From contig VGZX01000012.1 of assembly GCA_016872415.1 (NCBI GenBank), positions 1 to 41,570 of the forward strand: a stretch of DNA of 41,570 bases. The letters run 5' to 3'. The notes under the pieces were generated by a model, which had not been told where the DNA came from, did not search any database, and saw only the letters and a list, made by a program, of their open reading frames with translations. Position 1 is the first letter of the stretch. Each line of letters starts with the position of its first letter. Source of the DNA: SAR202 cluster bacterium (GTDB lineage: Bacteria > Chloroflexota > Dehalococcoidia > Lucifugimonadales > Australimonadaceae). The translations under genes and the position numbers were made by a program. Shown piece after piece: positions 23,742 to 31,360 of this stretch.

Positions 23742-24189
23742 ATGCGAGCCTTGGTGAAGTCGATAGGGGTCTTGTGGCTCACGGTCCTCTCATCGCTAGC
23801 CACCCGTTTAGTTCGGCAACCGCGACGCGTGTTATGGCGGTGACGGCAACGACGTGCTGTCCGGTGGCCACGGCAACGACGTCCTCTATGGTGACGAGGG
23901 CAACGACACCCTCTGCGGCGGCGAGGGGGATGATGCCCTTTATGGGGGCAACGGCGACGACGACCTGCACGGCGAGCAGGGCAACGATAAGCTGTCCGGT
24001 GGTGCGGGCAACGACCTGCTAACAGGCGGCGCGGGAAACGACCACCTTAACGGCAACCAGGGCGACGACACGATGTCTGGCGACGACGGCGACGACGTGC
24101 TCGACGGCGACGACGGTATCGACTCCGCGGATGGCGGCGCTGGCGCCGACAAGGCCTAAGAGAGCGAGGTCGTGGTCAACGTCCCGTAG
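23742..24189 (+). pseudogene. Small secreted RTX-repeat (calcium-binding) protein, disrupted
   Basis: An ATG at 23742 (GGAG upstream) opens MRALVKSIGVLWLTVLSSLA, a signal-peptide-like sequence, but that frame ends near 23851. The repeats lie in another frame from about 23836: [12 protein letters not shown], then [21 protein letters not shown] and eight more GGxGxDxL nonapeptides, the beta-roll that binds calcium. A TAA at 24157-24159 is followed in frame by ESEVVVNVP and TAG, which looks like the normal end. So at least one frameshift and one nonsense codon separate signal, repeats and tail. A shorter protein from a GTG at 23854 would lack a secretion signal. Confidence 0.7.
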
Positions 24190-24220
24190 CCTGCCCGATT
24201 TGCTGGAACCACTGCGCGTT

Positions 24221-24249
24221 GAGCCCCCGAGCCATTTGCTCGGGGGCTC
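24221..24249. terminator. GC hairpin downstream of ssrA
   Basis: GAGCCCCCGAGC (24221-24232) and GCTCGGGGGCTC (24238-24249) form a perfect 12-bp stem with a CATTT loop. It lies 19 bases past the 3' end of tmRNA on the minus strand and also ends the plus-strand RTX region. T-richness is weak on both sides, so it may act in both directions. Confidence 0.6.
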
Positions 24250-24267
24250 TTCACTATCTGGTGTTCA

Positions 24268-24615
24268 TGGTGGAGATGGGGGAGAGTCGAACTCCCCGTC
24301 CAAGAGATATCCAGCGAGGATGTGCTACAGGCTTGTCCGGCGTTTTGTCGTACGGTCGCGACGTGCACCGGCGAACTTCGCGACCGACTGCCGCTGATCT
24401 TACGCAGCCCGTAGCGGCGTCGCGGCTGCGGCACCCCGGCTATATTGTCCCGCGCCTCCCGTCGGGGTGGAGAAACGCGGGATGGTCACCTTTCTTTAGG
24501 CGGCCAGAGCAACTTGCTTGTTGCCAGTTACTGTTTCGCCACTTGTTTAGCGAGGGAGTGACGACCTCGGCCTGCAATCCAGCTGAACCGTCCCCTGTCG
24601 AAACCACGCATCCCC
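24268..24615 (-). ncRNA. ssrA: tmRNA (ssrA), tag GNKQVALAA
   Basis: 348 bases. The 5' end is GGGGATGCGTGGTTTCGACA and the 3' end is a T-arm (GGGGAGTTCGACTCTCCCC) followed by CATCTCC and ACCA. 5' GGGGAUG pairs with 3' CAUCUCC with one G-U. The tag reading frame runs from 24525 to 24496 and encodes GNKQVALAA then TAA; the ALAA end is the degradation signal. A Gly resume codon instead of Ala also occurs in Dehalococcoides (from memory). The partner smpB is 2.3 kb away at 26920. Confidence 0.95.
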
Positions 24616-24630
24616 ATGTCCGTCCGCTCC

Positions 24631-24660
24631 ATTATCGCACGCCGACGCTTTTCCCGCCAA
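24631..24660 (-). promoter_or_regulatory. ssrA promoter
   Basis: Reading leftward, TTGGCG (24660-24655) and GATAAT (24636-24631) are 18 bases apart and end 15 bases before the mature tmRNA 5' end, leaving a short leader for RNase P. Confidence 0.65.
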
Positions 24661-24687
24661 AACGCCTGGGGAGGCGGGGCGTCCCGC

Positions 24688-26514
24688 ATGTCTCCGCCCG
24701 CTAAACGCGACCTTACCCGGACGGATGATGGAACGAGCGCGGTCCACCGCTACGCTGAGGGAACCGGTCTCTCCGGCGCGGGGCGGGTGGTGGGGCCTGG
24801 AGGCCCGTTTTCTCCTGTGTCTAGAGAAGCAACCAACGACATCGCTTATTCCAGCCCGCAAATCGTGTCCGCCGCCGGCCAAGCACGCGCCGTGGCGCAG
24901 TCGCGGGCATTCCGCTTGGGCGTGCTGCCGCTGGCGCTTGCGCTCTCCATCGGCATGTTCATCCGGCTCTCGTTCATCCTCGGGGCAGGGTTTCCCCTCA
25001 ATGACGGCGGCATGTTCTACGCCATGGCCCAAGACGTGCAACGGGCCCACTACCTGCTGCCGGCTTACACCTCCTATAACCAGGAGAACATACCGTTCGC
25101 GTACCCACCGCTCGGCTTCTACCTCGCCGCCTTGGCCGACGACCTCACGCCGTTCGACATGCTCCAGGTGTTTCGCTTCTTGCCGTTCGCGCTGAACGTC
25201 GCGACCATCGGGGCGGTCTTCCTCCTCGCGCGCGCAATGCTCGGCCCGGGGCGCGCGGCCGGTATTGCCGCTGTCGCGTACGCCGTCGTGCCACGCTCGT
25301 TCACCTGGCTCATCGTCGGCGGGGGCGTCACCCGCTCGCTAGGCTTCCTGCTAGCCGTGATCGCCACCTACGGCATGTACCGTTACCTCGCCCGGGGCGG
25401 CCGCCGCCTGCTGGCGCTCGGCACCGTGGCCGGCGGCCTATCGATGCTGTCACACCCCGATGTCGGTGTGCTGACGGCGGTCACGTTCCTCCTGCTGTTC
25501 CTATGCTGGGGGCGCTCACGTCGAGGGGTGGTCGGGCTCGCCGCCGCGTCCGCCGGCATCGGGCTCATCGTGGCTCCATGGCTGCTCACCGTGCTCGCCC
25601 GGCACGGCTGGGACCCGTTACAGTCGGCGATGGGCACGGGTGAGCACGAGACGGTTGGGTCGGTGCTCCGGCGCCTGGTGCTATTCCAGTTCACCGAGGA
25701 GCGTTATGGACCGCTCATCGGGTTCTTGGGCATGTTTGGCGTTTTCGTGGCCGTCGCCCGGGGGCTGCTGTTCCTGCCCGCGTGGCTGCTGGTGATGTTC
25801 CTGGTGGTGCCGCGAAGCGCCGCCAGCTACGCCGCCGTGCCGATGGCACTGCTCATCGGACTGCTCTTCGCCCATGCCCTGCTGCCGGGAATCAGCCGCG
25901 CATTCGTCCTGGCGGTCCAGCCGTCGAACCACTTGCAACCGCCGCCGGGCCGCATTACCCGCTTGTGGAGCAGGCTCTCCATGCGGACATGGGCGCCCCG
26001 GGCCGCCGCCGCGCTGCTCGTCGCCTACACGCTCGTCTTCGGCGCCATGAACGGCCTGCACGCCAACGAGCACGTATTGACGGCGGTTGCGCCGGCGGAC
26101 CGCGATACGATGCGCTGGATCGACGAAAACATGCCCGAGGGCACCACATGGGCGGTGGTGAGCTATGCCCCGTGGGCCATCGACCGCGCGGGCGAGTGGT
26201 TCCCGGTGATCGCGAGACGCGAGAGCGTCGCGACGGTGCAGGGAACGGAGTGGCTCGGCGCCGAGCATTTTCATCAAATGGTGATCAACCACGACTACCT
26301 GGCGGCCTGCGCGGCCCACGACCTCGGCTGCGTCGATGGCTGGAAGGCCTACACCGGCGCGCAGTTCGATTACCTTTACTTGACGTCCGGCTGCTGCAGT
26401 CCACAGCTAGTCGAATCGCTAATGCGCTCCCCGGATTATGTCATGGTGCGGATGGTGAATGGGGCGAGCATCTGGCGCGCGGGAGCGTCGGCGCGGAGCG
26501 GTCTGCCAAACTGA
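24688..26514 (+). CDS. Multi-spanning membrane glycosyltransferase-like protein (GT-C fold)
   Basis: About 608 residues with ten or more hydrophobic segments from residue ~70 to ~470 and a soluble C-terminal domain. The first lumenal loop has GFPLNDGGMFYAMAQDV, where the acidic residue fits the catalytic loop of GT-C enzymes using polyprenyl-phosphate sugars (PMT/ArnT type). The C-terminal part (DRDTMRWIDENMPEGTTWAVVSY) is common in such proteins. The start is uncertain: 24688 is the first ATG clear of the ssrA promoter, but the first membrane segment begins near 24905, so GTG at 24865 or 24892 may be the real start. Acceptor unknown. Confidence 0.75.
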   Translation: MSPPAKRDLTRTDDGTSAVHRYAEGTGLSGAGRVVGPGGPFSPVSREATNDIAYSSPQIVSAAGQARAVAQSRAFRLGVLPLALALSIGMFIRLSFILGAGFPLNDGGMFYAMAQDVQRAHYLLPAYTSYNQENIPFAYPPLGFYLAALADDLTPFDMLQVFRFLPFALNVATIGAVFLLARAMLGPGRAAGIAAVAYAVVPRSFTWLIVGGGVTRSLGFLLAVIATYGMYRYLARGGRRLLALGTVAGGLSMLSHPDVGVLTAVTFLLLFLCWGRSRRGVVGLAAASAGIGLIVAPWLLTVLARHGWDPLQSAMGTGEHETVGSVLRRLVLFQFTEERYGPLIGFLGMFGVFVAVARGLLFLPAWLLVMFLVVPRSAASYAAVPMALLIGLLFAHALLPGISRAFVLAVQPSNHLQPPPGRITRLWSRLSMRTWAPRAAAALLVAYTLVFGAMNGLHANEHVLTAVAPADRDTMRWIDENMPEGTTWAVVSYAPWAIDRAGEWFPVIARRESVATVQGTEWLGAEHFHQMVINHDYLAACAAHDLGCVDGWKAYTGAQFDYLYLTSGCCSPQLVESLMRSPDYVMVRMVNGASIWRAGASARSGLPN

Positions 26515-26614
26515 CGCCACTTTCGGCTCCCGGCACGATGGCGCGGCGCGTATCATCACGCGCAAGGCAGCCTGCCACCGCGCCGCCAGTGCTTCGAACC
26601 GCTGGGAGGAGCCA

Positions 26615-26908
26615 ATGTACATCACCTATGCCACGATACCCGTGCCCTCGGAACGGACGCACCAGGTCGAGGCCTTCCTGCAACGCTACTTGGCCCAGGT
26701 CGGCAAGCTGCCCGGCGTGCGCGCCGTGTATCACCACTTCAGGCCGGACAAGGGCGACGAGATGACCTTGATCGTGTGGGAGTCCGAGGCGGATGCGCGC
26801 CGTTACCAGGACAGCGACCTGCTCCGCGGCGCCGGCCGCTACGCCAAGGCCCTTGGGCTGGGAAACGCCCGACGCGAGGGCTATGACCTGCCGTTCGCGC
26901 ATCCGTAG
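26615..26908 (+). CDS. Small ABM/Dabb-like (ferredoxin-fold) protein
   Basis: 97 residues. MYITYATIPVPSERTHQVEAFLQRY, then VRAVYHHFRPDKGDEMTLIVWESEADARRYQDSDL, is the pattern of dimeric alpha-beta barrel proteins such as antibiotic biosynthesis monooxygenases. GGGAGGAG precedes the ATG. It is convergent with smpB, eleven bases apart. Function not predictable. Confidence 0.8.
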   Translation: MYITYATIPVPSERTHQVEAFLQRYLAQVGKLPGVRAVYHHFRPDKGDEMTLIVWESEADARRYQDSDLLRGAGRYAKALGLGNARREGYDLPFAHP

Positions 26909-26919
26909 CGGCGGCCGGT

Positions 26920-27435
26920 TCAGCCGCGTTGACGCAGCGCCCGCGCGATCTCACGGCTCGTGTCCCGCTCCATGATGGCCCGGCGCTTATCGTACTGCTT
27001 CCTGCCCTTCGCCAAGGCGAGCTCCACCTTCGCGTGATGCCCCTTGAAATACACGCGCAGCGGCACGATGGTGAGGCCCTGTTGGGCGGCCACCAGGCTC
27101 AACTTGGCGATCTGCTGGCGGTGCAGCAGCAGCTTGCGCGACCGGGTAGGGTCGTGGTTCCATGGCCCGCCGCTCTCCCACGGCGAGATGTGCAAGCCGT
27201 GCAGCATCATTTCCCCGTCGCGCGTCTGCGCGTATGCGTCGCGTATGTTCACGCGCGACGCCCGCACCGACTTGATCTCGGTGCCGGTGAGCACGATTCC
27301 AGCCTCGACCCGCTCCAGCAGGTCGTAATCGTGGAATGCCTTACGGTTTTCCGCGACCACTCGGATGCGCTCCTCGGGCTTCGCCGGGGCGGAGGCCTGC
27401 TTCGCCTTCGATTTGCCTCGCTTGGATGTCGTCAT
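26920..27435 (-). CDS. smpB: SsrA-binding protein SmpB
   Basis: 171 residues, slightly longer than usual owing to a Lys-rich N-terminal tail (residues 2-20). The core is AENRKAFHDYDLLERVEAGIVLTGTEIKSVR, then NIRDAYAQ, LHGLHISPWESGG and KLLLHRQQI. The C-terminal KGRKQYDKRRAIMERD tail enters the ribosomal mRNA channel. It loads tmRNA, encoded at 24268, onto stalled ribosomes. Its ATG overlaps the ctp stop by four bases. Confidence 0.98.
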   Translation of the reverse strand: MTTSKRGKSKAKQASAPAKPEERIRVVAENRKAFHDYDLLERVEAGIVLTGTEIKSVRASRVNIRDAYAQTRDGEMMLHGLHISPWESGGPWNHDPTRSRKLLLHRQQIAKLSLVAAQQGLTIVPLRVYFKGHHAKVELALAKGRKQYDKRRAIMERDTSREIARALRQRG

Positions 27436-28742
27436 TGGCTGCTCAGCCGCTGCTTCAACACCGCGACGCCTCGATCGAGCGTCGCGTCGCGTTCCGGCGG
27501 CCGCGATGGCTCGGGCTCCAACGTGCACAGGCGCTCCAGCGCATCGGCCAGGCTCGCGCTGCCGGAAAACTGACCGCGCACCTCGTCATAGGTCTCGCAC
27601 AGGTCTTGCGTCCGCTGACTGAGCCGGACCGCGCTGTTCACTGAGAGATTCTCGCCGCTCTGCACGTCCGGCTCCAGGCCCTTCCCCTCGATCGCTCGAC
27701 CGTCCGGCGAGAACCAGCGCGCGCTCGTCACCTCCAAACCACCACCGTTGGACAGCGGGATGAGCAGGTTGACGCTGCCCTTGCCAAACGTGCGCGTGCC
27801 CACCACCGTCGCCCGGTCGTGGTCCTGCAGCGCCCCGGTAACGATCTCGGCGGCGCTCGCGGTGAAGCTATTCACGAGCACCACCATCGGCAGGTCGTAG
27901 GCGACGCCGTCGCCTCGGACGTCGTACGCGGTCTCCTCGCCGTTGCCGTCCATCCAATTCAGCACGCGGCCGCCGGGTATGAATTGGCTGGTGACGCCGA
28001 CCGCGGAGTCAACCAGGCCGCCGGTGTTATTGCGGAGGTCGAGCACCAGCGCCGTGGCGCCCTGGTCCCGCAGGGCCGTCAGCGCGTCGCGCGTTTCCTG
28101 TGCCGTCGGCGCATAGAAGGCGGCAATTCGCACGTAGCCGATACCAGGCTCAGCCATGTAATACGTCACTGAAACGTTCGGTATAGTGTCGCGAGTGATC
28201 GTCAAATCGAACGGGTTCGGGTTACCGACCCGCAAGAAGCGCACCGTCACCTGGCTGCCCTTCGGCCCGCGAATGAGCGACACCGCCTCTTGAAGGCTCA
28301 TGCCTTCCACGCTTTGGCCGTCGACCGCGGCGACGATGTCGCCGGGTTGCACGCCGGCGCTCATCGCCGGGGAGTTGGGCAGCGGCGCCAGGATCATGAT
28401 GTTGCCGTCCCGAACGGTGACCTCGGCGCCGATGCCTTCCAGTTGGTTGGCGTCCTCGCCATTGAACCGGTCCTGGCTGGCCTTGAACTGCTCCGGGGGT
28501 AGGTAGGCGGTGTAGGGGTCGTCGAGCTGTTCCAGCATGCCGCGTATCGCGGCGGTGGTGAGTTGCTCCCGCGAGACCTTGTCCTGCTCGACATAATACT
28601 GGTCGAGCGCGCGAAGCACCTCCTCCACGGCCTCGGCGATCGTCGGCTCGGACGCCTGGCGTTGGAGCGTGCAGCCGGCGGCGAGCATCAGTGCCAGCAC
28701 CGACAGCACGATGAGGGCTATGCCAGCTCGTTTGGAGCCCAT
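27432..28742 (-). CDS. ctp: S41 family C-terminal processing peptidase, lipoprotein
   Basis: 436 residues. A lipoprotein signal (LSVLALMLAAGC, Cys at ~24) anchors it outside the membrane. An N-terminal helical part (YYVEQDKVSREQL, DDPYTAYLPPEQF) is followed by a PDZ domain (~residues 100-190, NSPAMSAGVQPGDIVAAVDG). The protease core has LDLRNNTGGLV and the Ser-Lys dyad in NSFTASAAEIVTGALQD and GTRTFGKGSV. It cleaves exported proteins from the C-terminus. Pairing with smpB by an ATGA overlap is noteworthy, as both act in protein quality control. Confidence 0.95.
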   Translation of the reverse strand: MGSKRAGIALIVLSVLALMLAAGCTLQRQASEPTIAEAVEEVLRALDQYYVEQDKVSREQLTTAAIRGMLEQLDDPYTAYLPPEQFKASQDRFNGEDANQLEGIGAEVTVRDGNIMILAPLPNSPAMSAGVQPGDIVAAVDGQSVEGMSLQEAVSLIRGPKGSQVTVRFLRVGNPNPFDLTITRDTIPNVSVTYYMAEPGIGYVRIAAFYAPTAQETRDALTALRDQGATALVLDLRNNTGGLVDSAVGVTSQFIPGGRVLNWMDGNGEETAYDVRGDGVAYDLPMVVLVNSFTASAAEIVTGALQDHDRATVVGTRTFGKGSVNLLIPLSNGGGLEVTSARWFSPDGRAIEGKGLEPDVQSGENLSVNSAVRLSQRTQDLCETYDEVRGQFSGSASLADALERLCTLEPEPSRPPERDATLDRGVAVLKQRLSSQ

Positions 28743-28906
28743 GGGTTCACTTCGCTTCTAGGCTAAAGCCCCCGGGCCGAGCGATGGCCCGGCCCGCGAC
28801 GCCGTTTGGGTGGTCGTGGAGCCATTCTAGCACGGCCGCCACGGGCCACCCCTGCGCCTATGCCGCCATCGCCGAGCGACGTGCCGCGCCCGGGCGTCCA
28901 TTGCAT

Positions 28907-28917
28907 TATGTAAAGTG
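28907..28917 (+). repeat. XerD-arm-like repeat, copy 1
   Basis: TTATGTAAAGT, preceded by TGCA. An identical 11-mer preceded by TGCG occurs at 29687 in the same orientation. It resembles the XerD half of dif (TTATGTAAACT) with one difference, but no XerC half is evident to its left. Confidence 0.55.
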
Positions 28918-29202
28918 TAAGGGAGTCCGGTCCGAACGGACGAGTCGCGCGGCTCCCGTTATGCCGGGACGCCAGCAGGTGCCGCGTCGGTCCCACTTTG
29001 CCACCTCGGCCGAGCCGGCCGCGAGTCGCGCGGACACCCGCCCACTAAAGGTTTCCCACAGTCAGCGGGAGCGAGTCGCGGCAGCGGCGCGGGCGATAGG
29101 GCAGCCGTGCCGTCGGATGGCCGTGGTGCGACGAACGGCTGCCGGAGGCCATGCTTGGGCGACGCGGTGGAGCGGCCGGCGTCAGCCGACGATGTCGGTT
29201 AC

Positions 29203-29230
29203 AGTTTACATAACAATAATAGGACGAAGT
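29203..29230 (-). other. dif: Candidate chromosomal dif site (XerC/XerD recombination)
   Basis: Read on the minus strand the 28 bases are ACTTCGTCCTA (XerC arm), TTATTG (centre) and TTATGTAAACT (XerD arm). The 11-6-11 layout and the XerD arm are identical to Bacillus subtilis dif, and the XerC arm shares ACTTC. It lies in the longest gene-free stretch of the window. It would be where XerCD resolve chromosome dimers near the terminus. Confidence 0.75.
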
Positions 29231-29686
29231 AAGCTCCAGAGACCCGAAAGCGGCCGTCGCGCGAAAAGGGCCCTCACGAGACGAGGGGTGACCTAGACCC
29301 ATGGGCACGGTCGTTTTTGATGGTCTTTTTGAACGACGGTGTCCGTGCCTTGCACGCCACCCCTCCTTGGCGCCACGCTCCGCAGACCCGGCCCCGGCTC
29401 GATGGCTCACGCTGGACGCGCGGCCAGCCGTCGGCGGCGAGCATTGCAGGCATGGCACGGCGGCAGGCCCGACCGAGCACCTGAGCGCCCATGGGTCGCC
29501 GGCCATGGCCCGCCGCGCCAAGGCAAACGTTCGCCCGGCACGCGCTCGCGCCGCCGAGATCGCGGCCCGGCCTGGGGTCGGAGTGGAGTCGCGGCGTGGA
29601 TCATGGCGCCCGTGACCGGTTCGATTCAACCGGCAACGGCGGGGGGCCACCGCGACCGCGCTGTCGCCGAGCAGCGGTGGCCTGCG

Positions 29687-29697
29687 TTATGTAAAGT
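29687..29697 (+). repeat. XerD-arm-like repeat, copy 2
   Basis: TTATGTAAAGT, directly repeated from 28907 and 780 bases away. It ends five bases before the stop of the small gene at 29702. Together the two copies bracket the dif-like site. Confidence 0.55.
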
Positions 29698-29701
29698 AGC
29701 G

Positions 29702-30055
29702 CTACCGCTTGAGGATGTAGCCGAGGCCGTCGTTCGCGCGGTCCAGCCCGGCGACGTAGACGAACTCGCCGGCGTCGGAGCTTTTGCTGGCCGCCAGCGC
29801 ATCGAAATCGAGGTCGACGGTGATGCCGCCCTCACACATGACCGACACGACATCCTCGTGCCGCTTCACCACCCGCAACGGTCGTGTCTCGAAGACGTTG
29901 CTAGGCCCAACCTGCAACGTGAGCAGCGGAGTCAGCCCCTTCAGTGCGTTGAGGCCCACCGCCCCTTTCGCCTGCGCGCCATCGTAGATGTGAAACCCCG
30001 ACGACTCGCAAGAAAAGAGCGGCTTTTCGGGCAGGTTGAAAAGGTCGTCTGTCAT
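29702..30055 (-). CDS. Hypothetical protein
   Basis: 117 residues, no membrane segment or signal. FSCESSGFHIYDGAQAKGAVGLNAL and LLTLQVGPSNVFETRPLRVVKRHEDVVSVM look like beta-rich folded sequence, ending AGLDRANDGLGYILKR. I do not recognise it. It lies 62 bases after hflX on the same strand and is probably the last gene of the dapF-dapL-hflX operon. Confidence 0.7.
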   Translation of the reverse strand: MTDDLFNLPEKPLFSCESSGFHIYDGAQAKGAVGLNALKGLTPLLTLQVGPSNVFETRPLRVVKRHEDVVSVMCEGGITVDLDFDALAASKSSDAGEFVYVAGLDRANDGLGYILKR

Positions 30056-30117
30056 GGGCGGGCTCTTCCTAGGGAATGTGCTGGAACGGTCACTGGCCCG
30101 GCGCTCGGCGGTTCGGG

Positions 30118-31272
30118 CTACCGTCGCCGGGCTGCGACGCTCGCCGACGGTGCTTGGAAACTACCACTCGCCGCGCGCCCATTGCTAGGTGCTTTCCCTG
30201 CCGCTTCGAGCGAGTTGCCGATCGCTTGCAGCAACTCCGGCAGCCCCCGGCCGGTCAGCGTGGACGTGAGCACCGCCACCACGCCGGGCTCGGCGTGCAC
30301 CGGCATCGTGACCTCGTTGGGGTCCAGCATGTCGGCCTTGTTCAGCGCCAGCACGCGGGGAGTCGACTCCACGCCCAGCTCCCGCAGAATGCCGTTCACC
30401 ACCTCGACGTGCTCCGGCGCGTTCGGATGCGAAATGTCCATCACGTGCAGTAGGAGGTCGGCCGACTCCAGTTCCTCCAGCGTCGCGCGGAAGGCGGCGA
30501 CCAGCCCGGTCGGCAGTTTCTGGATGAAGCCCACGGTGTCGGTGACAAGCACGTTGGCGCCATTCGGCAGCCGCACCCGCCGCGTCACCGGGTCGAGCGT
30601 GGAGAACAGCTGGTCGCGGGCGACGACGCCGGCGCTCGACAGCGCGTTCAGCATGCTGCTCTTGCCCGCGTTCGTGTAGCCGACCAGCGAGATGACCGGC
30701 ACGCCGGAGCGTTGCCGCTGCTTGCGGTATTGCGATCGGTGCTGGCGGACGTTCTCCAGCTCCTTTTTCAGCGATTGGATGCGTCGCTCGACCAGCCGCC
30801 TGTCGGTTTCCAGCTGCGATTCGCCAGGGCCGCGGGTGCCGATGCCACCGCCGAGGCGCTCCAGGTGGCTCCACTGTCCGCCGAGCCGCGGAAGCAGGTA
30901 CTCGGCCTGCGCCAACTCCAGCTGCGAGCGGCCCTCGCGCGTGCTGGCGTGGCGCGCGAACACGTCCAAGATGAGGGCCGTGCGGTCGATGACCTTCACC
31001 TGCTCCTTGAACGCCGCTTCCAGGTTGCGCCGCTGGGTGGGGGTCAGCTCATCGTCGCAGATGATGGTGTCGAAGCGCGCCGCCTCGCGGAGCAGCGCGA
31101 TCTCCTCAAGCTTGCCCTTGCCGAGGTAAGTGTGCGTGCGCCGCTCCAAGTGCTGCGTGACGGTGCCCACCACCTCGGCGCCGGCTGTGGCCGCCAGCTG
31201 CCCCAGCTCCTGCAGCGAATCGTCCAGCCGCCAGGGGTTTCGCTGGCCCTTGATGTCCACGCCCACGAGCAA
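30118..31272 (-). CDS. hflX: GTPase HflX
   Basis: 384 residues from a TTG at 31272. The N-terminal HflX domain (LERRTHTYLGKGKLEEI, IICDDELTPTQRRNLE) and the coiled region (GPGESQLETDRRLVERRIQSLKKEL) precede the G domain: G1 GYTNAGKSS, G3 DTVGF, G4 NKAD. It splits stalled or idle ribosomes. The usual N-terminal lead-in seems to continue upstream in frame (HARPEQALLVGVDIK) with no start codon. An ATG at 31346 with GGGAG before it is one base out of frame, so the true start may be hidden by a one-base error or mutation. Confidence 0.94.
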   Translation of the reverse strand: MLVGVDIKGQRNPWRLDDSLQELGQLAATAGAEVVGTVTQHLERRTHTYLGKGKLEEIALLREAARFDTIICDDELTPTQRRNLEAAFKEQVKVIDRTALILDVFARHASTREGRSQLELAQAEYLLPRLGGQWSHLERLGGGIGTRGPGESQLETDRRLVERRIQSLKKELENVRQHRSQYRKQRQRSGVPVISLVGYTNAGKSSMLNALSSAGVVARDQLFSTLDPVTRRVRLPNGANVLVTDTVGFIQKLPTGLVAAFRATLEELESADLLLHVMDISHPNAPEHVEVVNGILRELGVESTPRVLALNKADMLDPNEVTMPVHAEPGVVAVLTSTLTGRGLPELLQAIGNSLEAAGKAPSNGRAASGSFQAPSASVAARRR

Positions 31273-31360
31273 CGCCTGCTCGGGCCGTGCGTGGGTGTCG
31301 ACTGGGGCGCGGTGTGGCTTCGCTATGGCTGCTTCCGTTCCTGCATATGATCTCCCACCA

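Larger units (their letters stand above)
28743..29701. other. Long non-coding stretch (candidate replication-terminus region)
   Basis: No credible gene occurs in these 959 bases; all open frames have skewed, low-complexity translations. They hold a dif-like site (29203-29230), two TTATGTAAAGT copies (28907 and 29687), a small hairpin GTCCG-AA-CGGAC near 28930, and a longer imperfect hairpin at 29304-29349 (GGCACGG/CCGTGCC plus TCGTT/AACGA). I found no tRNA, RNase P RNA, SRP RNA or 6S RNA signature. Confidence 0.7.

Noticed and set aside
24616..24687. Start of the glycosyltransferase at 24616
   Set aside because: That ATG lies inside the ssrA promoter region, with no ribosome site.
28905..29214. 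MITE-like element with terminal inverted repeats (TTATGTAAAGTGTAA and TTATGTAAACTGTAA)
   Set aside because: No target-site duplication, and the right end is better explained as a 28-base dif site; the third copy at 29687 does not fit a MITE.
29045..29650. Minus-strand open frames of 70-200 codons in the gap
   Set aside because: Overlapping frames on both strands with Arg/Ala/Pro-rich sequence, no ribosome sites and no motifs.
28743..29701. Housekeeping RNA (RNase P, SRP or 6S) in the long gap
   Set aside because: None of the conserved motifs of these RNAs could be found on either strand.
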